NCBI GenBank assembly: GCA_000750105.3
Contig: JPHH03000003.1
Location: 1,178,001 to 1,242,000, forward strand
Origin: Tolypocladium sp. Sup5 PDA-1
Lineage: Eukaryota > Ascomycota > Sordariomycetes > Hypocreales > Ophiocordycipitaceae
Direction: 5' to 3'
DNA length: 64,000 nucleotides
Made by a program: the position numbers and the translations under genes. The notes below the pieces were generated by a model. The model was not told the DNA's origin. It was given only the letters and a program-made list of their open reading frames with translations, and did not search any database. Positions 56,301 to 64,000 of the stretch are shown here, piece after piece (the stretch's first letter is position 1; each line of letters opens with the position of its first letter).

Positions 56301-59300
56301 TCCAACGCCTCGATGGGAACGCGCTGTTTCTCAGCCCCTTGATCGAAGCCGGAGTGTCGTCATTGTCGACGACGGCATGCACCGCCGATGTTGTAGAACT
56401 TGGCGTCTTGCAGCGCGGCGGCCAAGGCTTGACGGGGCGAGTTGACCTACGGAGACGCGGGGCCGGGAGAGTTGCTGAACGTTGTTGCGTAACTGTGCCC
56501 GCGAAGCCGCCACCAGCCGTCTTGAGTCGCATCGTACTCGTACGAATCTGTGTCATGAAATTCAACCATCAACCGACCTTCCACGCCTGGAACAGAGAGT
56601 CACACAGGAGGATTTTGCCCCCATGCATGCTGGGGTGCGTTTGTGGAGCCATGCGGCGGCTGGGTAGCGCGAGCTTGCCCATGCACTGATGCAGCCCCGA
56701 CGCGGCAGAGATATGATCTTCTTGTTGACAGATGGCGGTGCGTGCAGTGTTGCAGGGTGAGTGATCGCGCCGCGCCCATGTGGCGTTGAGCAAATCACCA
56801 GAGATGTGTCTTCTGAAACTCGAGAAGGAACCATTGGCGTCTAGACCACTGCAGCTGCTGAACGTGGAAGCTATTGCTGGCATGACGTCGTTGCATGTGA
56901 TTATCAGGTCTGGGCGTCGATTACGCCACTGCAGCGCTGATAAGGGAAGGACGATGCGGCTTGTGACATTCTAGAACCATTACGGAGTACAATTTGCACG
57001 GATCTACAAGTACTCACTCGACCTCTGCCGTCTCTGCAACATCGCCGCTCACCTGTTGTAGGCTGTGCTAGTGGCCTCGCTCACCTGCCTACCCGATTCG
57101 CCTCACCTGCCTGTTACTGTTGCGCCTGACGGCGTTGCCATGCCATGCCATGCCATGTTGGCCTCTCCTCGTACAGCACAAGCAGCACGGAGTCTGGGGA
57201 GTACGCGTACGCCTCAAGCATGACTTCAGCGAGCCATCCGGGTTCCCTAATATAGAACCTTGACTCGCTGAACGAGAAGACAATTGGACCCTGCTACGTT
57301 GCACCTGACAAGGTTGAGCCGGCGCTGGGCCGTGCCACCCCGGGGCGTCGACGTATCATAAACGGACTTTGCTGCCGTGGAGGGCAAGGCTTCTCGGTGC
57401 TCGTCGGTGTTGGGACGGGCTGAGTGTCAGGGTCCTCCCCTGTTTTCTTCGGGCCGGGGCCGAGAAAATTGCTCGTCGACGCCGGTGGCATCTGGAGTTT
57501 GCCAGAGCCAAGAGAAAGCCCCGAGAACGACTGCCATGGCTGTGGGAAAGGTTTACACGCCGCGGAGCACAGCCATGGCCTATGGCCTCGGCACCAACGG
57601 TGTGCAGCTCGAGGACCCCCAGGAGGAGGCTTCGGAGAATATTCTCAATGCCAGTGTCCGACCCGTGCAGCCCTGGCGTTGACGGTGCGGGGACGTGATG
57701 CATGCTGCTACGAGTATAGTAATGCTGCTGGAGGCATCGCTCATGTTGCAGAGACAGGCACCACCCCCGTCAGGAGATCTGAGGCGGCTCGACAACAGCC
57801 AGATGCGGTAGGTAAAAGCTTGACAAGCCTCGGGGCCCTGCGTTCGACCAGACACCAAGTGGAAGCTGTACCAATCATCGCCATATGCGCCGGATCGAAT
57901 GTCACCCACCTGCCACCCATAAGAGACGTCTGCAACCCTGATCGACGCCGCCATTCTGTCATGCAATGACAAAGGGACTTGAGCACTGGCCATGCCGTAG
58001 AGGGGGTGTTATTCCATGCAGTGTCCCCTCTGCCCACGATCGACTTACCAGATCTAAATGTGATCGTCCTATCGGCGGCCGCACCGCATATTGGCATCAG
58101 GGGCGTTGGAGACTCGATGCCGACTGCCTCTCGGCATACAACGAGACCATGCACAGCGGCACAGATCAACGACCTGCTGCATATGGCAGCCGGCATAATT
58201 TCACTATTCGGAACGTCGGATGGCGGAGAGGATGCGCTCAGCGCATAAGGGATGACGCGGGCCGCGTCGAGAAGAGTATGTATACAGTACTCCGTACGCC
58301 CGGCGTCGTATACTCCAAGTGGCGATATACCCCCTCCCTGGCAGACAAAGTAACCCTGACCAAGTCAATATGAGACCGCAGGATTTACATACTGCCCGCG
58401 AGTGCATTGGCAGTCCTGTCAAAGGCATACTGACGGGATCTCCGAGGACTGCCAGGGCAAGGGAGGTAATCCTGCAGCAGGCATGCCTCGAAGCGGGGTC
58501 TCCGCGCAGAAGCATGGCTGGCGTACGGGGAAGGAAAACAAGCATCGCCTTGGGTTGATGCGAGGTCGTCTTGGCAGCTATGAGGCATTTGCAACGGACC
58601 TGTGCAAGACACGTTGCCAGCCAGCGCTGAGAATACATGCATGCAACCCGAGTCGGCGGTGGACGAGGGACCTTGATTCACGGTAACGTCTCAACTCGTT
58701 CTCCTTTGGCGGCTTCGCTCTTCAACGAGTCAAGGTTCACTCGATGCTCCATGGATTTCGTCTGGCCCAAGTGGTATGACTGTTGCAGAGTCTCAGGTTG
58801 AGTACTGGGCGCTGGGGAACGGCCGGCTGAGTCGTGTTCGAATCGGTGCATACTCGTACGGGTAAATGCAAGACTCCAACTGCATCTAGGCGCTCGTTTC
58901 AAGGTATCCAACAGGTTTGTCTATGCACTACTGGGAAGTTCCGCGTTCCGCTGGCCCGCCCACCTGCATACGCCTACCAGTTGGCTTGTGACAGTTATGC
59001 TTCCGCGCAAGATGAGATCTGGGCTAGCTGTAACAAGGTGAACCCCGGACTACGGATGCGTGTGATGAACCTCACACCTTATCGCACTTACTCCGCCATA
59101 CCGCTAGACGGGCCTCAGCACAATGACCCCGAGCATGCTGCCTCGGAGGTTCGATGTAATCGTCGCCCCTCGTTCTCTTATCCCGAGTGCCGGGGGATGA
59201 GTCGGAACGTCTGGTCTTCCCGTTGCCCGTCTGATTGGTGACGCCGTCGGCACCCCAGTCCTTTCGTCCTTGTGACTCGTTTGCGGATGTCCCAGGACAG

Positions 59301-60896
59301 TGTCCGTGAGCAAGAGCGTGCATCTAGAGTATACAAGTACATTTATTCGTGAGGTACTTTGAAATTGAGTTGCCGTGCGCAATGTCAAAGGTACCAGGAG
59401 AATGGGGGCGAGCCAGAGACTCCACCTCCACGGCTTGGTTTGCAGTACCAAGTACTGCGACTTCAGCCAGCGCCGAAAGTGTGATGGCCTTGGCTGCAGG
59501 AAGACAGTTGGAGATGACCGTTGGAGAGGGTAGCATGATCGCCAGGGTCAGTTAGTGACGGAAAACCGTGTCTGTCTGTTACCCCAACTGCGTGCGCATT
59601 TGACCATTGACTTGCACCTCTTAACTGCACAGCCACTTATATACTGCACGTCGTTGTAATTGCCTCGCCGACTTCTCTGCAGCCAAAGGTCACAAAGCCA
59701 TGCAAAGGCTCTGCAACATGGTCCCGCCAGGCGACGGCCAGATACAGACAACCCCATGCCGTACTACGTCGGTCACGGAGGGACCGTGCCGCCAATGATA
59801 CTCCCCCGTGGCGACTCTGCGCGGCAGTACTTGGCTCTGCGGCGACTTCTCTGCATATTCACATGTCGCGGTCAAGTCCAACGGGCGGCGGCTCGGGTTG
59901 GTGCGGTATAACGCGGGTGAAGAGAGCGAGTGAAGCGCGCGGAAAGGCGAATCGAACGCACATCTATTCTCGGATGCTGTTCGAGCCGACGTATTCCACT
60001 TCGACGAGGCACCTCGCAATGGAGTCGACGTTCTTCCCTCGTTGTAATTTTGCTCGCGAGAAGGATATTTGGAATCCCTCGTGCGTGAGGAGGGGCGTGT
60101 CGAAGGCAAGGTAGGCTCCCTTGGCTACACGCCATAGTGTCGAGAGAGCTATTCTGGGCTATGAGAATCGAATGACTTCAACGGCTCCGAAAGTCGGGCG
60201 GTCCAGGCTGAGGACTGTCGGAGGCTTGCGAACTCTCCGAGAAGCATGCGAAAGCCGACGACACGGCGAACATACGATAGGTACATGGCATCGAGTACGA
60301 TACGACGGCGCCAGTGATGCGAAAGCTGTGTTTGGCTCTCCGGCTTGAACCCGTCGACTGCATCGAGATAAACCCCTACTGTCAGTTCCGCCGGGCATAC
60401 ATGAACAATTTCGCTATAATGAATGCTGTGACTAGTGAAGGCTGCCGGTATGGGCTGTGAAGCAAAGCATCGTGTCAACTGGGCGGGAACGATAACGGGC
60501 CTTGAGCCTTGACGCTTGAGGTAGCGTTTAGCCATGGGCCATTGGCGATACTTGTTGAAGAACAGGAGAGGACGCCAGTAACTGAGAGTCAAGGTCATTC
60601 TGTGATTACTGATAATGCAAACAGGATCGAGCACCAATGCCGGCATGTCCCAGAAGTGTATCCGACACTCAGCGGCCAGGAAAGACCAACATAATGCGCG
60701 AAAGATTTTCATGCCGTGCCGTATGCCATGCTTCAAATAGTATACACACTTTTGGAAATTCGATGCCGGCCGCTTTCCTGCGACTCCGAATCCTATCCAC
60801 CATCTCGTACACGCAACGTTCCCATATCCCAAACAGGGGACGCTCCGAGTCCCGTCACATACAGCTCGTCGTCTTCAGTGTCCCCGACCGTGGGGA
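53337..60896. other. Gene-poor region of about 7.6 kb downstream of cre1
   Basis: No gene could be supported. The longest frames (287 codons, 53673-54536 minus; 227 codons, 60149-60832 minus) show no domain. A (CCATG)n-like run lies at 57138-57157, and the TAC words occur at 54712, 56535, 56981, 57709, 58287 and 58851. It may contain long 3' or 5' untranslated regions or noncoding RNAs. Confidence 0.6.
57138..57157 (+). repeat. Short CCATG tandem repeat
   Basis: Four consecutive CCATG units lie in the noncoding region downstream of cre1. Confidence 0.85.
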
Positions 60897-61762
60897 TCAG
60901 CCCCATTTGACACCAAGGAAACTCAGTTGTTTCTTCCCTGAGCTTGGCTTGGTGTCTGAATTCTCCAGATAGATTCTCTCGTGCCCCTTGAAGTCCACAA
61001 ACAGGTATTTGTACTCGTAGTCACTCTCGCCGCGTCGTTTCACCATATGGAGCTGCGCGATGCCGTTCTGTGACGGACCATCGACCTGGTTATTGTCAGC
61101 GTCTGCAATAGTTTCCATGCGATTGCAGTACTCACGTGGAAGTGCATCACGAGATGCTCGTTTCCTTGGGCATCTGTCCTCTCAGTGGAGCTGCAGGACT
61201 GTTAGCAGGCAGTTTCGGTGCAGCAAGCTGAATCTCGTACGCTACAGGGCGAGCCCTCCGCCACTTGTTGAATGTTTCTTCTCCATGAGCCCTAATCTTC
61301 TTGGCGTCTCCTAGTATCTCGATGCACCTCGGGTCCTTCTTGATCTTGTCGACGGCTCGGTTGAACTGGGAGATTTTGCTATCGGGGGAGAAGACGTCCG
61401 TCCACAGGAAGTACCCAACACCACCCTATCCAGCTGTCAGAACATGATGCAACGGAGGATTGAGCCCCTGGGGTTGTAAGTGACCATACCGTAAGCACGA
61501 GGCCAACGATGATCATGCCGAAGTTGAAGCTCTGTTGCGTCGCCCTCGCTGCTTTCTCTCCCGCTGACAGCTCATTCCACGGCACGTAGCCATCGTCGTT
61601 GAATGGCGTGACACCTCTTCGCCTCGGGCCCGGGGCTGCAGTTGTCCCTAGCCCATTCTGCGTTGCGTATGCTCGTGCCAGGAAGAGGGATCGCAGGGAC
61701 GGAGGGGCAACGAGGCTGGCCCCCGGTCGGATCGCGAGAAGTGCGGTCGTCGGTTTCATCAT
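60897..61762 (-). CDS. TIM21: Mitochondrial import inner membrane translocase subunit Tim21
   Basis: Four minus-strand exons, 61762-61490, 61425-61241, 61190-61136 and 61085-60897, with introns of 64, 50 and 50 nt, encode 233 aa. Tim21 links the TIM23 presequence translocase to the TOM complex and to respiratory-chain supercomplexes. Seen: an N-terminal mitochondrial presequence rich in Arg/Ser/Ala (1 to about 32, SLRSLFLARAYAT); a transmembrane helix FGMIIVGLVLTGGVGYFLW (about 79-97); and an intermembrane-space domain with KIKKDPRCIEILGDAKKIRAHGEE, TDAQGNEHLVMHFHV and EYKYLFVDFKGHERIYLEN, all family hallmarks, ending KQLSFLGVKWG. The start has two adjacent ATGs; the first is taken. The donor after GTAGC (GTACGA) was chosen because it restores RPVASTERTDAQG. 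Divergent from GLO3, 383 bp between starts. Confidence 0.95.
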
Positions 61763-62145
61763 GGCGGGTCTCCGCAGTCCATCGTACCAGGAACTGCGCC
61801 CTGGTGATGGTAGAAGGATGGGGGATTGTTGAAGCTGGATGTTGGACAGCTTGAATCGCAGAGTCGCTCCGCTTGCTTCAGATGCTCAGCGTGATACCGC
61901 CCTCGGCAGAAAGTTAATGTGGGGCCCAGATCTAGCCCAATCAAGATTAGCCGCGCCGATATGCCACTTTACCAGATGGCCCCTCAAAGATCACGTCTCC
62001 TTAACGACAGCCAAGCTCAATAACAGTGCTCTCCGTTTCCCTCCGACTCCGCGCCTGCGAGGCATCGATACCGCGCTGTCCAATACTACAGATAACCCAA
62101 GACCTGTGCGCCGGATCCGCGACCCGGCAACCGTCGCCTGCCAAG
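61763..62145. promoter_or_regulatory. Divergent promoter region TIM21/GLO3
   Basis: The 383 bp hold both promoters and leaders. No specific regulatory site could be supported. Confidence 0.5.
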
Positions 62146-63846
62146 ATGAGCGGCCTCGCCACCAAGCAGCAGTCGCTCAAGATCTTTGAGAAGCTCAAGT
62201 CCAAGCCTGCGAACAAGGTAGGCTACCTGTGGCGCAAATGCGCGCAAACGGGCGCGATGGCGGTGGGATGGCGTTAACGCATGGCTTGCTTCCAGATATG
62301 CTTTGACTGCGGCCAGAAGAACCCGACGTGGACGTCGGTGCCGTTGGGCATCTACCTCTGCCTGGACTGCTCTTCCAACCACCGCAACCTCGGCGTTCAC
62401 ATTTCCTTCGTGCGCTCGACGAACCTGGATCGTACGTACAAGGCCCCCGATGCTTAGAATTATATCTGACAGCGCGGCGTAGAGTGGCAATGGGACCAGC
62501 TGCGGCTGATGAAGGTGGGCGGCAACGAGTCTGCGACCAAGTTCTTTCAGCAGAACGGAGGCACCGCGGCATTGAACAGCAAAGACCCAAAGACCAAGTA
62601 CCAGTCCAACGCGGCGACCAAGTACAAGGATGAGTTGAAGCGACGGGCGGCCAGGGATGCCAAGGAGTATGTCCTCGAAACCCGCTGCGCTCTGCTGTGC
62701 ATGCTGACCATGTTGACTAGATTTCCTGGCGAAGTTGTCATCAACGACGGCGCTGAAGGCGATGGGTCCTCAACGCCTGCTGGAGAGCCCGACGACGACT
62801 TCTTCTCGTCTTGGGACAAGCCTGCGATCAAGCGACCAACGCCCCCAATCTCCCGAACTGCAACCCCTCCCGTCGTGGGCCGAACGCCTTCGCCCTTCCT
62901 CAACGCTGGCAACGGCAACGGCAACGGCAAGGACCTCGCTCGCTCCTCGTCCCCGCTCGCAAAGTCCGACTCTACTGGGGAAACAAAGCCTGCGAGCCGT
63001 ATCACGACCTCGGCGGCGCTGCGCAAGAGCACCACTACCGGAGGACCCCGGAAAGCCAACGTCCTCGGCGCGAAGAAGGCCACGAAGCTCGGCGCCAAGA
63101 AGGTTACGGCCGACGTGATTGACTTTGATGAGGCGGAGAAGAAGGCCAAGGAGGAGGCCGAGCGCATCGCCAAATTGGGCTACGACCCAGAGGCCGAGGA
63201 CGAGCAGACCAAGGACACGACATCTGGAACGGGCGCCACCATTATCTCCCCGACTCCCGTGAGCCCGCAGCGAGGCAGCTCCAGCTCACATACTCGGCAA
63301 AAGTCGAACGCTGAGGTGGAGAGATTGGGCATGGGCATGGGGCGTCTCGGCTTCGGACAGATTGGCGGAGGCAGGGCCGCCCAGGCCCAGCCGGCCAAGA
63401 AGAACGCTGGTGGGTTCGGCTCGGTTGGACCAGTCAAGGCGGGTGCCGAAGGTATGTAAATGATGACGTGACGAGCGTAGCCAATTTCCATCTAACTCGC
63501 CTATCTAGATGAGTCGGAGAACTTTGCACGCAGCAAGTTTGGCAACCAAAAGGGCATCTCCTCGGACGAGTACTTTGGCAAGGGATCCTTCGACCCCAAT
63601 GCCCAAGCAGAGGCCAAGTCTCGACTTCAAGGCTTTGAGGGCGCCACGTCTATTTCCTCCAACGCCTACTTTGGACGGCCGGAGGACGAGCCGGAGGAGG
63701 ACTATGGCGACCTCGAGTCTGCCGCCAAGGACTTTGTTCGTAAGTTTGGCATCACGGCGAGCGACGACCTCGAGAACTTGAGCAACGTGCTGGGCGAGGG
63801 TGCGACGCGGCTCCAGGGGGCCATCCGCGCCTACCTCGGCAACTGA
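62146..63846 (+). CDS. GLO3: ADP-ribosylation factor GTPase-activating protein Glo3
   Basis: Five exons, 62146-62217, 62296-62431, 62483-62666, 62721-63451 and 63509-63846, encode 486 aa. Glo3 stimulates GTP hydrolysis on Arf1 during COPI vesicle formation and Golgi-to-ER retrograde transport. The ArfGAP zinc finger is complete: C26-x2-C29-x16-C46-x2-C49, with the arginine finger at Arg54 in SSNHRNLGVHISFVRS. Then come WQWDQLRLMKVGGNESATKFF and a basic coil ending the GAP domain (about residue 130). The middle is Ser/Thr/Gly-rich with KKATKLGAKK-type repeats and an amphipathic coil EAEKKAKEEAERIAKLGY. The C-terminus has the Glo3 motif repeats (GISSDEYFGKGSFDP and SISSNAYFGR, about 385-430) and ends in DLENLSNVLGEGATRLQGAIRAYL, which distinguishes Glo3/ArfGAP2-3 from Gcs1. 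Each intron keeps phase; the start is the first ATG and lies just before the GAP domain. Confidence 0.95.
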
Positions 63847-64000
63847 GGGATCCGATCATCCGATAAGCTCCGCGACGTGCACTCCACCGAGGCCCCATTA
63901 TCAAGACGCGGGGGTTTTGAGCGGCGTGGATGAGTCGGGATGTATGGATGAGGGGCCGTAATGAATTGACCGAAAACGAGACGACGGCAAAATCGAGACT
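63847..64000 (+). other. GLO3 3' flank at the window edge
   Basis: The last 154 bp are the GLO3 downstream region, probably 3' UTR. No other feature was seen before the edge. Confidence 0.5.

Noticed and set aside
60149..60832. 227-codon minus-strand frame just downstream of TIM21
   Set aside because: Composition is more protein-like than most, but no family was recognised, the start is uncertain, and it may be TIM21 3' flank. A protein search would settle it.
1..64000. Search for tRNA, rRNA, snRNA, CRISPR and transposon genes
   Set aside because: GTTCGA-type B-box matches (for example near 10710, 39690, 58840) lacked an A box and a foldable cloverleaf. No transposase or reverse transcriptase motif and no long terminal repeats were seen. 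A tRNAscan or Rfam run would be decisive.

Overview
The window is nuclear DNA of a filamentous ascomycete, most likely a sordariomycete and probably Hypocreales. The evidence is a GC-rich coding style, short GT-AG introns (about 50-120 nt) with CTAAC/CTGAC-like branch sites, single genes without operons, and a CreA/Cre1 carbon catabolite repressor that resembles Trichoderma CRE1. The species cannot be named from this sequence. No transposase, reverse transcriptase, viral gene, CRISPR array, rRNA or convincing tRNA was seen.

Layout. Region 1 (1-8.5 kb) has SYO1 (+, ribosomal protein import adaptor) convergent with MLH1 (-, mismatch repair), then a Zn2Cys6-PAS transcription factor (-) with an 8-nt internal exon. 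Region 2 (8.5-19.4 kb) is about 11 kb without a supportable gene. Region 3 (19.4-32.3 kb) is compact and mostly housekeeping: peroxisomal Lon protease (-) divergent from RPA2/RFA2 (+), a GNAT acetyltransferase (-), isopentenyl-diphosphate isomerase IDI1 (-) divergent from END3 (+), an AIF/AMID-like FAD oxidoreductase (-) divergent from acyl-CoA-binding protein (+). Region 4 (32.3-45.8 kb) is looser: a secreted Cys-rich, Ser/Thr-rich, probably GPI-anchored protein (-), a frameshifted aquaporin-like remnant (-), a BTB-bromodomain fusion protein (-) and a Rad55-like RecA-fold recombination protein (-). Region 5 (45.8-60.9 kb) holds only the intronless cre1 gene (+, 52077-53336), with 6.3 kb of apparently empty DNA upstream and 7.6 kb downstream. 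Region 6 (60.9-64 kb) is TIM21 (-) divergent from the ArfGAP GLO3 (+).

The genes do not form one pathway. Three act in DNA replication and repair (MLH1, RFA2, Rad55-like), two in peroxisome or fatty acyl-CoA metabolism (Lon, ACBP), two in membrane traffic (END3, GLO3), one in isoprenoid synthesis (IDI1), one in mitochondrial import (TIM21), and two are transcription factors. All exon coordinates were derived by hand from splice signals, reading phase and family conservation; every multi-exon model below closes in frame.

Most interesting signals: (1) the long gene-poor DNA is peppered with two related short palindrome-like words, TACGGAGTA/TACTCCGTA and TACGAGTA/TACTCGTA, far more often than chance and almost never in exons; (2) splice oddities (8-nt exon carrying a zinc-cluster cysteine, 4-nt first coding exon with a tandem acceptor, a GC-AG intron, a PTS1 isolated in the last Lon exon); (3) a bromodomain with Trp at the usual acetyl-lysine-binding Asn, fused to a BTB domain; (4) a Rad55-like ATPase whose Walker B Asp appears to be Ser.
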